From NCBI GenBank assembly GCA_963667535.2, contig CAXXDU010000002.1:2728001-2792000 (forward strand): a stretch of DNA of 64,000 nt, written 5' to 3'. Shown here one piece after another: positions 51,837 through 60,687 of this stretch. The DNA is from UBA5614 sp963667535 (GTDB lineage: Bacteria; Cloacimonadota; Cloacimonadia; Cloacimonadales; Cloacimonadaceae). The position numbers were made by a program, and so were the translations under genes. How positions within the stretch are numbered: the stretch's first letter is position 1; every line of letters begins with the position of its first letter. The notes under the pieces were generated by a model, which did no database searches, was not told where the DNA came from, and saw nothing but the letters and a program-made list of their open reading frames with translations.

Positions 51837-52361
51837 CTATATGAAAAACCGATACGCAACTATTGGAACTGGTATATCACAGACTATCAGGTCTTTGTTA
51901 TCAACAATTTCTCCATCCATCCTGGCATAGAAGCCTGTTGCAGGATTCTTCTCTGCTACCCAAACGACCATGGATGTATGTTTGAACCTCTGCATCAACA
52001 AAACAAAATTGCCAAACAATCCTTTTCCTATGCCCATTTTATGATATCTTTGCAAGATATACATTGCAGAAAGCTCGCATTCGCATTCATTCCCCAAACC
52101 GGTTTTACAAAAGGATTTCTCCAGGTTTTCTCCTCCGGCAACAAAACCGACGATTATTCCATCAACAATAGCTACGAGGATTACCGATCCCTGTGAAAGA
52201 GCATTAACCCAGTTTTTTATGCAACTTTCTTTTGTTAGACCTGCTATTTTTTCGTCAGGCATGATACCCGGATAAGTTTCTTTCCAGCTTTGGATATTTA
52301 CCTCGGAAATATGTGCTACATCATTGAGTTCAGCTAACCTGATTTGATATTGAATGTCCAC
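51837..52361 (-). CDS. GNAT-family N-acetyltransferase
   Basis: A 174-aa GNAT protein. It begins with the RLAELNDVAHISEVNIQSWKETYPG pattern, and the acetyl-CoA loop is in LQRYHKMGIGKGLF. It may acetylate a small amine or protein; the substrate cannot be inferred. The first of a two-gene group with the DUF3795 gene. Confidence 0.85.
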   Translation of the reverse strand: MDIQYQIRLAELNDVAHISEVNIQSWKETYPGIMPDEKIAGLTKESCIKNWVNALSQGSVILVAIVDGIIVGFVAGGENLEKSFCKTGLGNECECELSAMYILQRYHKMGIGKGLFGNFVLLMQRFKHTSMVVWVAEKNPATGFYARMDGEIVDNKDLIVCDIPVPIVAYRFFI

Positions 52362-52488
52362 TGCTTACTCCATAGGGTTTATTACAATGAATAATATATT
52401 TTTAGCAACCTTTTTGTCAAGATTAATTACCGGCAATATGGTATATTTTGGAAATAGCTTCATGCGTTTATAGTTGTATTCCCAACAA

Positions 52489-52517
52489 GAAAGGCTATCC
52501 TATCCGGATAGCCTTTC
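52489..52517 (-). terminator. Terminator after the DUF2723 gene
   Basis: GAAAGGCTATCC and its complement form a 12-bp stem with a 5-nt loop, about 25 bp beyond the stop. The T-run on the minus strand is short, so efficiency is uncertain. Confidence 0.75.
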
Positions 52518-52540
52518 GTACTGTAAAATTGGTTTAACTT

Positions 52541-55357
52541 TTATTGTTTTACTTTGGCAGAATCCAAAGAGCCTGCGCCAAAATAACCTTCATACATTTT
52601 GAGGGAATCAATATATGGGGTGATAAACTCGCCGATATTTGATTTATTCTGTTCCAGCACTTCTCTTGAGCGAGCAAATGTTCGCAATTCAAGACCAACA
52701 TCATAAGTAAAGTATGCCAGATCAGGATTGTCAGGGTACTGAATAAAGGCAGCTTTAATTATCTCATAAGTTAATTTTGGATTGTGTGGTAGCCAGAGTT
52801 TGGCCATGAACAAGAAATTATCTACCTCGTCCTGTTTCGAATTCATAGCCTTTTGTGTAAGCTCAAGAGCTTTATCATATTGTTTTGTTTGCAGAAGCAG
52901 ATTTATCATCCGAACCTCTTTTGAGAAATCGGATGAGATAAACTGGAATGCTTTATCCAGAAAATATCGAGCTTTCTTGGGATCATTCTTTTCAAGATAA
53001 TATGCGGAAGCTCTATCATAAGCGGCACCGTAATTCATAATCAGGCGTCGCATGTTATCGTCTTTATACACACGTTTATCGCCTATGGAGCGATATGAAT
53101 ATACTTTCTCGGAATTAAAAACTAACCTGTCGATGTCCATCTGATCAGAACCAAATGTGGATACTACCCTGGCAACCATACCTTCATTTCGTGTATATTT
53201 TTCAAAGCCTATGTAGTTTTCACAAGTAACTGCAAAATATATAGGGCGCTTCCCATAATTATCCTGAATGAGTTTCATTACTGCTAAGTCTGAAACGCGG
53301 AATATTCCTTCATTACGCCACATCGGATGCGTAGGATATGTAACAGTAAAAGCATCTCCCGGCTTACCTGAATTTACTCCGAAATCAAAATTATCACCAT
53401 TTCTCTGAGTATTTTTGAAAAGATATTCAATCATAGGATAAGAATCACCGTAATCAGGAGGTGGAGTGACTGATAGTTTATCTATCAGAGAATCAGGCCA
53501 GTCAAATAGTACGCCTTCTCTATCACGAAGCTGGCGGACATACCAGGGCGTGTTAAGTAAACTAAGATTGGCTATAGTAACATCTTTTCTGATACCATGT
53601 AAGGTTTTATTTTTAAAAGCCATAGCATTTTGCATAGCTTTCTGGCTTTCCTGACTCGGAGTAATATCCTTAGCTTTATGCACATACTCTTTCACATGGG
53701 GATCGTTAACTGCCTGACAATACCAAAGAGGGAAAGTATCATTATCACCATTTGTGAAGATTATAGCATTCTCTTCAACGGAATTGAGGAAATTCATACC
53801 GTAATCAACTGCCATATATTCTTTGGAGCGGTCGTGCACTTTATATTGAGAAGCAAAATTGATAACCGGCAACAAGAATATCAATCCTGTCAGTATAAAA
53901 AGTGGCACTTTCTTATTAAGCAATGGTCTGATTATACTTATACAGCCGATACCAATCCATATAGCCCACATATTGAAAGCACTGACAAAGAAATAGTCTC
54001 GGTCTCTGACTTCAGCATTAGAAAGATTGAGCACAAAAATAAAGACAACCGTTGTCATTGCAAATACGCTCATGAAATATGCAAAGCTGTGTTTATTTTT
54101 TTTTGCCAGATCAAACATACCCAATACACCCAAAAGTATCACAATCAGGTTACCTATCACAGTAAATAGCATCTGAGGAGCTTTTAACCAACCGGCAAGC
54201 GTCTCAGCATTAAACCATTGCCATCCGAAATAACGAAGGAAATGATAACCATACTGATAAACTATAGATGCTCTGCGCACCATAAATGATACATTGCCGT
54301 ATTGTCTGCGAAGGATATAATCCATAAATAATTGCATATTATGAGGATATCCTTCGTTGATAAAGGGTCTGGCAGTTGAACGTATAAATAAGAAAATATG
54401 AGGGCTCAAACCTATTGCCACGAGTGCTATGCCCATTAACCAGACTTTTTTATCTATCACATCTTTCAGATTTATGTATAATAACACAATTGCAATAATT
54501 GTAAACATCCACTTTCCAAACGAAGGGAATGCGATTGATTTACCAAGAGAATTAGCTATTACATAACCTACAACAATCACTACTGAATAGATTATTGCTC
54601 TTGTCCAGAACTTGCCTTCCTGGATGGACTTTGCAAAGTAGGGATATAGTATGATAAACATAACAGCCGGCACAGTTTGTAATGCTGTCTGATGTACACA
54701 AAACCCCAGGAAAAAAGCATACACAATCAAAAGCAGAATATTCTGATGTGAGAAGTCTTCAGATTTTTCTACCCACACTAATGTCAGCCACAAAGTGAGA
54801 TTGACAAAGAACAGCATTCCTGAGTTTACTTCCGCTTCGATGGAAGTCATCCAATATGTGTAAGAAAATGCTGTATATAATGCAGCTAAGAGTCCTGCAG
54901 AAATAACTAACCATTTGTTCTTCTCAAACATGCTGACGAGTTTTACTGTAATCAGATAAGTAAACAGCACACCGAATGAAGAGAAGATTCCGGATACAAA
55001 AGCCACAACCACAGCATGGGGAACCAAATTGCCTGCCAAGGCACACATAGCTCTGCCTATAACAATGTAAAATGGATTTCCCGGAGGATGCGGAATGCCA
55101 AAAATACTACTACATGTGGCATATTCTCCTGAATCCCAGAAAGACATGGTTCTGGCTTGCGTCAGAACATACACAATTAAAACTGATATAAACAGGAACA
55201 ATCCGATCAATCTGTTTGTTTTCAGGTCAACAACCTGTTGAGGTTTATAATTCATCAACGGTGCATAATCTTTCTTCTTTGGCGGTGAATAGCCTTTCGT
55301 TTTATTGTCTTTTGAATGCTGTGCCACCTTGAAGTCCTTCGGTTGTGTCTTGGACAT
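52541..55357 (-). CDS. DUF2723 membrane protein (glycosyltransferase-like)
   Basis: A 938-aa integral membrane protein. It shows the DUF2723 pattern: FWDSGEYATCSSIFGIPHPPGNP after the first helix, IEAEVNSGMLFF, about ten helices and a long soluble C-terminal region (about 520-938) with helical TPR-like repeats at the end (KKARYFLDKAFQFI; YDKALELTQKAMN). The family is similar to protein O-mannosyltransferases (GT-C fold) and probably moves a sugar from a lipid carrier. AAGGAGG lies 4 nt before the ATG. Confidence 0.85.
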   Translation of the reverse strand: MSKTQPKDFKVAQHSKDNKTKGYSPPKKKDYAPLMNYKPQQVVDLKTNRLIGLFLFISVLIVYVLTQARTMSFWDSGEYATCSSIFGIPHPPGNPFYIVIGRAMCALAGNLVPHAVVVAFVSGIFSSFGVLFTYLITVKLVSMFEKNKWLVISAGLLAALYTAFSYTYWMTSIEAEVNSGMLFFVNLTLWLTLVWVEKSEDFSHQNILLLIVYAFFLGFCVHQTALQTVPAVMFIILYPYFAKSIQEGKFWTRAIIYSVVIVVGYVIANSLGKSIAFPSFGKWMFTIIAIVLLYINLKDVIDKKVWLMGIALVAIGLSPHIFLFIRSTARPFINEGYPHNMQLFMDYILRRQYGNVSFMVRRASIVYQYGYHFLRYFGWQWFNAETLAGWLKAPQMLFTVIGNLIVILLGVLGMFDLAKKNKHSFAYFMSVFAMTTVVFIFVLNLSNAEVRDRDYFFVSAFNMWAIWIGIGCISIIRPLLNKKVPLFILTGLIFLLPVINFASQYKVHDRSKEYMAVDYGMNFLNSVEENAIIFTNGDNDTFPLWYCQAVNDPHVKEYVHKAKDITPSQESQKAMQNAMAFKNKTLHGIRKDVTIANLSLLNTPWYVRQLRDREGVLFDWPDSLIDKLSVTPPPDYGDSYPMIEYLFKNTQRNGDNFDFGVNSGKPGDAFTVTYPTHPMWRNEGIFRVSDLAVMKLIQDNYGKRPIYFAVTCENYIGFEKYTRNEGMVARVVSTFGSDQMDIDRLVFNSEKVYSYRSIGDKRVYKDDNMRRLIMNYGAAYDRASAYYLEKNDPKKARYFLDKAFQFISSDFSKEVRMINLLLQTKQYDKALELTQKAMNSKQDEVDNFLFMAKLWLPHNPKLTYEIIKAAFIQYPDNPDLAYFTYDVGLELRTFARSREVLEQNKSNIGEFITPYIDSLKMYEGYFGAGSLDSAKVKQ

Positions 55358-55384
55358 CAGTCCTCCTTATTATGCGTAGATAAT

Positions 55385-56371
55385 TTAATCTTTCAAGCCT
55401 GTTTTGGCAGTACTTTCAATAATTTGTTTCTGTGCCAGGAAAAATAATAGTAATATGGGTAGAATACTAAATGCAGAAGCTGCCATCAATAGAGTTGTCT
55501 GAGCAGAAGCTTCTGCATTAAAATAACTCAGCCCTACTTGTAATAATCTCAATTCAGGTTTACTTGTCATGACTAATGGCCACATGAAGCTATTCCATGA
55601 ACCAATCAACGAAAACACTGAAGCCGTTGCTATTACGGGTTTGGATAAGGGTAAGATAATTTTGGTGAGCATGCCGAAGGTGCTGCAACCATCAATCGAA
55701 GCTGCATCAAATAGTTCCTTGGGCAAAGATTTAAAATGCTGTCTGAAAAGAAATACAGTGAAAACATTAACACACCAGGGAATAATCAATCCACGATATG
55801 TATCCAACCAATGCAATTTATCCAAAAGTACATAGGATGATATCAGATATATCGGCTCAGGCACCATTACCATACTGATAAATAGTAAAAAGAGCAAATC
55901 CTGCCCTTTAAATTCCATCCGGGAAAAGGCATATGCAGCAAATGCCGAGGTTATCAGAACCCCGATTAACGACAAAAACGATACATATAGGGTATTAGCA
56001 AAATACTTGGCAAAGGGAACCTTCTTAAAAGCTTTCGCAAAGTTCTCCCAATGTATGCTGATGGGTTTGTAAATATGTTTCACTTCGCTGGAAGGTATTT
56101 TTACATATTCCCTTACAATTTTTCCATCTTCATTCAGATAATGCACCAAACTGGAATCACCTTTCGCTTCCACAACAATAACCCGCTGCTCTGCCCCACT
56201 TTGTCTGATGATATCATAATTCTCTTTGGGTATAAAAACTGATTCGCCTTTATTAAACTCAGCTTGCGACATCAACGCTGTTGATATCATCCAGACGAAA
56301 GGGACAACCATAAATATACCACAGGCTATTAATACTAGATAAATACAGGTTTTTCTTAATGCGTTTCCCAC
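55385..56371 (-). CDS. Sugar-type ABC transporter permease (MalG-like) with extra periplasmic insert
   Basis: A 328-aa permease. Helices and the EAA loop (DAASIDGCSTFGMLTKIILPLSKP) place it in the MalG family. After the first helix it has a hydrophilic insert of about 60-70 residues (ENYDIIRQSGAEQRVIVVE to KIPSSEVKHIYK) that is absent from ordinary MalG; this accounts for the extra length. The partner MalF-type gene lies 8 bp upstream. No ATPase or binding-protein gene lies nearby. Confidence 0.87.
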   Translation of the reverse strand: MGNALRKTCIYLVLIACGIFMVVPFVWMISTALMSQAEFNKGESVFIPKENYDIIRQSGAEQRVIVVEAKGDSSLVHYLNEDGKIVREYVKIPSSEVKHIYKPISIHWENFAKAFKKVPFAKYFANTLYVSFLSLIGVLITSAFAAYAFSRMEFKGQDLLFLLFISMVMVPEPIYLISSYVLLDKLHWLDTYRGLIIPWCVNVFTVFLFRQHFKSLPKELFDAASIDGCSTFGMLTKIILPLSKPVIATASVFSLIGSWNSFMWPLVMTSKPELRLLQVGLSYFNAEASAQTTLLMAASAFSILPILLLFFLAQKQIIESTAKTGLKD

Positions 56372-56379
56372 GGCTCCCC

Positions 56380-57312
56380 CTAATAATTCACATGCTTTTC
56401 AAGCCGTTTCTGGACAAAGGTCAGACCCAAAATAACCACAAACAGCATTAATGCAGCAGCACTGGCATAACCCATTTCCTGAGAGTCAAACCCTTTTTGG
56501 AAGATATAATATACAATTAGATTTGTCGTACCCAATGGACCGCCTTTATTCGTCATCAGATATACCTGAGAAAACGCCTGGAAAGTAACAATCGTAGTCA
56601 TCATCAGCACATAGAAGGTTGTAGGAGAGACCAGTGGCAATGTAATTTTAAAGAACTGTTTAATCTTACCTGCTCCGTCAATTTCAGCAGCTTCATAATA
56701 ATCCTTGGCGATATTCTGAAGTCCTGCCAGATATATAATTGTGTTATATCCCAGACCTTTCCAGACTGTCATTATTATGATGGAAAACAGTGCCTGTGAG
56801 GGTCCACCCATCCATCCCGGTAGATGTATTCCAAATCCTGAGAAAAATATATCAAATATGCCCCGCGCTTCTGCCAGCCACTTCTGAGGACTAATACCAA
56901 AAACACCAAGGAATGTATTCGCCAGACCCGTCTGTTCATTAAAGATAATTTTCCAGACAATTGAAACAGCGACCATTGAAGTCACAAACGGTAAAAAATA
57001 TATAGTGCGGAAAAGACCTCTGAGAGCCTTTATCTGGTTGAGCAATACAGCAAAGATTAGTGAGAATATCAGACTGGCTGGGACAACAAAAATAACCAGC
57101 CATACTGTATTCATCATTGACTGCCAGAATTCAGGGTCATGGACTAGTTTGCTATAATTAGCCAAACCAAGAAATCCTCCGGTTCCATGTAATGTCCATT
57201 CAAAGAAACTGATAACAAAAGACATTACAATCGGCACCATCCTGAATGCTATCAGTAAGATTAATGCTGGTAGTATGTATAGATATGGAGAGATTTTCCA
57301 ACGAGTTTTCAT
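56380..57312 (-). CDS. Sugar-type ABC transporter permease (MalF-like)
   Basis: A 310-aa permease with six helices and the EAA motif YEAAEIDGAGKIKQFFKITLPL near the C-terminus. It pairs with the MalG-like gene downstream. The substrate is unknown. The ATP-binding subunit and solute-binding protein must be encoded elsewhere. Confidence 0.9.
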   Translation of the reverse strand: MKTRWKISPYLYILPALILLIAFRMVPIVMSFVISFFEWTLHGTGGFLGLANYSKLVHDPEFWQSMMNTVWLVIFVVPASLIFSLIFAVLLNQIKALRGLFRTIYFLPFVTSMVAVSIVWKIIFNEQTGLANTFLGVFGISPQKWLAEARGIFDIFFSGFGIHLPGWMGGPSQALFSIIIMTVWKGLGYNTIIYLAGLQNIAKDYYEAAEIDGAGKIKQFFKITLPLVSPTTFYVLMMTTIVTFQAFSQVYLMTNKGGPLGTTNLIVYYIFQKGFDSQEMGYASAAALMLFVVILGLTFVQKRLEKHVNY

Positions 57313-57338
57313 TCTTGTCTCCGTTCTAAGATTTCTGG

Positions 57339-58748
57339 TTAATCTTTATGATTATCATGCTTAATCCTATAATCATTTAAATTGATATTTAGTTGCTTGC
57401 ACTTTCTGTATATATTTTCTCTGGGAATGCCGGATAATTGTGATACAAGAGACAGGTTACCTTCAGTTTTTTCAAACAAAGCGCCCAGATATTGCTTGGT
57501 AAATTCTTCCTTGGCTTTGGACCATTCAAGGTCTGTCAAGGTAGGCATTTCAAATGCTTTCTTCTGGGGCAATACCGCTTCCGGTAAGTCTTCGGGCTGC
57601 ATTATTGAATGATCTGCCAGGATAAAAGCATGCTCAACCGAATTGCGCAGCTCACGCACATTGCCTTTCCATTCATGATTTAGCAGTATATTCATCACTG
57701 CCGGAGAAATAGTTAATTCAGGTTTGTTATATTTTGTACTGAATTCTCTGACAAAGGAGTTTGTAAGCAACCTGATATCATCTTTGCGTTCTTTAAGAGG
57801 TGGTATATATATATTAATCACATTTAAGCGATAATAGAGGTCTTCTCTGAATAGCTTTTGTTCAACCTGGACTTTTATATCCTTATTGGTTGCAGCAATT
57901 ATCCTTGCATCTGAATGTAAGTCATGATCACCACCAACCTGCCTGAAAACGCCTGTTTCCAATACCTTTAAAAGTTTAACCTGAAAGCTCAGGGATGTTT
58001 CTGTTATTTCATCCAAAAATAGTGTGCCGTCGCTAGCTTCCTGAAAGTAACCCACTTTGTCACGCCAGGCATCTGTAAATGCACCTTTCTTATGACCAAA
58101 CAAATGACTTTCCAGTAGTGTTTCTGTGAGACTACCACAGTTAACAGAGACAAACTTATTCATTTTACGTGTACTATTGCGGTGAATCAATTCAGCAAAT
58201 ATGCTTTTGCCTACACCGGTTTCACCCGTAATCAATACCAATGTATCCAGATTAGCTATCTTTTGGATTTTTTGTAGAATACTTTGGATAGCCGGGCTAT
58301 TTCCAACTATGAAGCCTGTTTCCAAATCCCTGTGGATTAGTTCATTTAGCCTCTGATTCTCTTCAATCAACCACTGGGTCTGCAATATCTTTTCCACTTG
58401 AATATTGACAAGGTCCAGATTACGTATTGGCTTAACAATAAATTCACTGGCACCGATTTTCATGGCAGTAACGGCATTTTCAATTGTTGCCTGGCCGCTG
58501 ATTGCTATGACTGAAGTAACAGGATGATTCTTTTTTATTTCCAGAATCAGGTCCAGACCACTTTCTCCCGATAAAACCAAATCAACAATTGCGACATGGA
58601 ATGTATATTTATCAAGCAAATCCCGAGTTTCCGGTATGGTGCTGGCAACGTTTACAATATAATCAGGTTGCAATTGAGTTTGTAACATATCCAATGTCTC
58701 AGTGCTATCATCTACTATCAGTATACGGTGTTTTAAGCTACTGCTCAT
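57339..58748 (-). CDS. Sigma-54-dependent response regulator (NtrC type)
   Basis: A 469-aa NtrC-type activator: receiver (1-120, phospho-Asp in IVDLVLSGESG), AAA+ domain (about 145-380; Walker A GETGVGKS, the sigma-54 contact reads GAFTDA instead of GAFTGA, GTLFLDEI), and a Fis-type HTH at the end (EGNLSLVSQLSGIPRENIYRKCKQL). It activates sigma-54 promoters when phosphorylated. Its start overlaps the 3' end of the kinase-like gene by 11 bp, so that protein is the likely partner. Confidence 0.92.
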   Translation of the reverse strand: MSSSLKHRILIVDDSTETLDMLQTQLQPDYIVNVASTIPETRDLLDKYTFHVAIVDLVLSGESGLDLILEIKKNHPVTSVIAISGQATIENAVTAMKIGASEFIVKPIRNLDLVNIQVEKILQTQWLIEENQRLNELIHRDLETGFIVGNSPAIQSILQKIQKIANLDTLVLITGETGVGKSIFAELIHRNSTRKMNKFVSVNCGSLTETLLESHLFGHKKGAFTDAWRDKVGYFQEASDGTLFLDEITETSLSFQVKLLKVLETGVFRQVGGDHDLHSDARIIAATNKDIKVQVEQKLFREDLYYRLNVINIYIPPLKERKDDIRLLTNSFVREFSTKYNKPELTISPAVMNILLNHEWKGNVRELRNSVEHAFILADHSIMQPEDLPEAVLPQKKAFEMPTLTDLEWSKAKEEFTKQYLGALFEKTEGNLSLVSQLSGIPRENIYRKCKQLNINLNDYRIKHDNHKD

Positions 58749-59406
58749 ACTTTTCCCCTACTGGTATCAGTATCCTGATTTCGGAATCATGGTAGGTCCA
58801 TGCAAACGGATTATCCTGTGCAAAAGATATCCCGGAATAGTCTTCCAATTCTTTTTGTAATTGAATCAAATACCGGTTAACGGTACTTTGAACGCTGCCA
58901 TCAGGTATCAGTATTGCTATTTCTGCATTTTCGTCCTTCTGTAACATACTGATATTAATGGTGTAAGTGCTAAAAGTATCATTGGAGTTTTTAATACTCA
59001 AGATCAGACTTTCGAGAAATAAGCTTAAAAGCAGAGGACTTGATTCCACAAAAACTTCTGTTCCAGGTAATCCTGCGCTAAAGCTAAGTTTATGTTTTAT
59101 CTCTAAAACGTCATTAAAGAGTTTAATTTCATCTTCAAGCCACAGATTCAAATCAAATCTGCATTTATCCCTGCCCAACCGCATGATTATGTTTCTGGCA
59201 CAGCTTTGTATAAGGTCATCTATCGCAAGACCGGCCTGATAGATTTTATCAATTTGAGCCAGTTCCGGATGTTGCTTTTTTAGTTGTTGAGAATATCCGA
59301 GTATAAGGTTCAGAGGCGTGTTTATGTTATGGATTAACCCTTCCAACACCTTATGAAGGGCAAGAGTCAGAACGTTGATTTCGCTTTCTTTAAAAGTATC
59401 AGCCAT
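58738..59406 (-). CDS. Histidine-kinase-like protein without ATP-binding boxes
   Basis: A 222-aa protein starting at the ATG at 59406, inside the aspartate aminotransferase 3' end (8-bp overlap). The dimerisation and phosphoacceptor region is well kept: VLEGLIHNINTPLNLILGYSQ with His26. The following domain has the size of a HATPase but lacks the N-box asparagine pattern and the G1/G2 glycine boxes (only IPDGSV remains). It probably cannot bind ATP itself. It sits directly before the sigma-54 regulator gene and may act as a phosphotransfer protein or be phosphorylated by another kinase. Confidence 0.75.
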   Translation of the reverse strand: MADTFKESEINVLTLALHKVLEGLIHNINTPLNLILGYSQQLKKQHPELAQIDKIYQAGLAIDDLIQSCARNIIMRLGRDKCRFDLNLWLEDEIKLFNDVLEIKHKLSFSAGLPGTEVFVESSPLLLSLFLESLILSIKNSNDTFSTYTINISMLQKDENAEIAILIPDGSVQSTVNRYLIQLQKELEDYSGISFAQDNPFAWTYHDSEIRILIPVGEKYEQ

Positions 59407-60595
59407 GTTTTTTCTTGTATTCTTCCAAACCTGTTCTAAAAATATGCATTGCTTTTTGCAAATCCTGTTCATTCAGAATATATGCTATACGCAGTTCATT
59501 TCTGCCCAATCCGGGAGTTGCATAAAATCCTTCAGCCGGTGCTGCCATTACTGTTTCATTATTAACCTGATATTCTTTGAGTAACCATATAATAAAATCT
59601 TCGGCATCTTTAATCGGTAGCTTGGCAATTATGTAAAAAGCTCCCTGCGGTTTTACACAGATACATTCAGGTATTTTTTGCAATTCACTAAAAACATAAT
59701 CCCTGCGCTTTTTGTATTCCTGCAGTATCCCATCAATATATTTATCATCGAGATATACGCAGGCATTGGAAGCTAACTGGTCAACCGTGGGAGGGCACAA
59801 TCTGGCTTGGGCAAACTTTAACACAGCCTGCATCAATTCTTTATTATGGGAGATGATGCAGCCTATTCTGGCTCCGCAAGCACTGTAACGTTTGGATACA
59901 CTATCCACTAAGATTGCATTTTCTTCAAAATCAGGCACATGCATGATACTGAAGTGCTTACCGCCATCATAAACAAACTCCCTGTAGACTTCGTCCGAGA
60001 TTACATAGAGGTTGTGTGTTTTTGCAATTTTAGCGATGCGCAGAATATCAGCTTCTGAATAGACAGTACCGGTTGGATTGCCGGGATTGCAGAGCATGAT
60101 AGCTTTGGTTTTGTCAGTGATTAAAGCTTCAATCTTGCTGTTATCAGGCAAGGCAAAGCCATTCTCCGCATAAGTTGTGAGAGGCTTGATTTTAATGCTT
60201 GCCATCGTGGCAAAACCGTTGTAATTGGTATAAAAAGGCTCAGGAACAATTATCTCATCACCTTCATTACAGACAACTGACATAGCAAAAACTATAGCTT
60301 CAGAACCTGCTGTTGTGACGATTACTTCATCTTCTTTTATCGTTATATTGTGCCCGGCATAGTAGTGTACCAGTCCCTGACGATAGACATCCAGACCTTG
60401 TGAAGGACCATAAGCCAATACCTTTTCATCAAAGTTATGATAGGCATCTATCATCACCTGCGGAGTTGCTATATCCGGTTGCCCGATATTGAGATGATAG
60501 ACTTTGATTCCGTTCTTTTTAGCTTGAACTGCATAAGGCATTAATTTTCTAATTGGAGAAGCTTGGATTTCAAGAGCTCTGACAGAAAGTTTCAT
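59399..60595 (-). CDS. Aspartate-type aminotransferase (class I)
   Basis: A 398-aa PLP enzyme: YHLNIGQPDIATPQ at the start, AYGPSQGLDVYR, CNPGNPTGTVYSE, ISDEVYREFVYDG, and the PLP lysine in VDSVSKRYSACGARIG. I chose the ATG at 60595, with AAAGGGA about 9 nt upstream; longer starts only add unstructured residues. It precedes the kinase-like gene with an 8-bp overlap. The substrate is probably aspartate, but related aromatic or branched substrates are possible. Confidence 0.88.
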   Translation of the reverse strand: MKLSVRALEIQASPIRKLMPYAVQAKKNGIKVYHLNIGQPDIATPQVMIDAYHNFDEKVLAYGPSQGLDVYRQGLVHYYAGHNITIKEDEVIVTTAGSEAIVFAMSVVCNEGDEIIVPEPFYTNYNGFATMASIKIKPLTTYAENGFALPDNSKIEALITDKTKAIMLCNPGNPTGTVYSEADILRIAKIAKTHNLYVISDEVYREFVYDGGKHFSIMHVPDFEENAILVDSVSKRYSACGARIGCIISHNKELMQAVLKFAQARLCPPTVDQLASNACVYLDDKYIDGILQEYKKRRDYVFSELQKIPECICVKPQGAFYIIAKLPIKDAEDFIIWLLKEYQVNNETVMAAPAEGFYATPGLGRNELRIAYILNEQDLQKAMHIFRTGLEEYKKKHG

Positions 60596-60687
60596 AAGTG
60601 CCATTCCCTTTATTCTTAATTTTTTTCTATTGACCATTTTTTGAAATGAATTAAAAAAGGCAAGTGAAAACTGAGGGAGGTATGAAT

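Noticed and set aside
53630..54169. Plus-strand 179-codon ORF inside the DUF2723 gene
   Set aside because: It is antisense to a clear coding region with strong family match; composition and lack of start signals mark it as a shadow.
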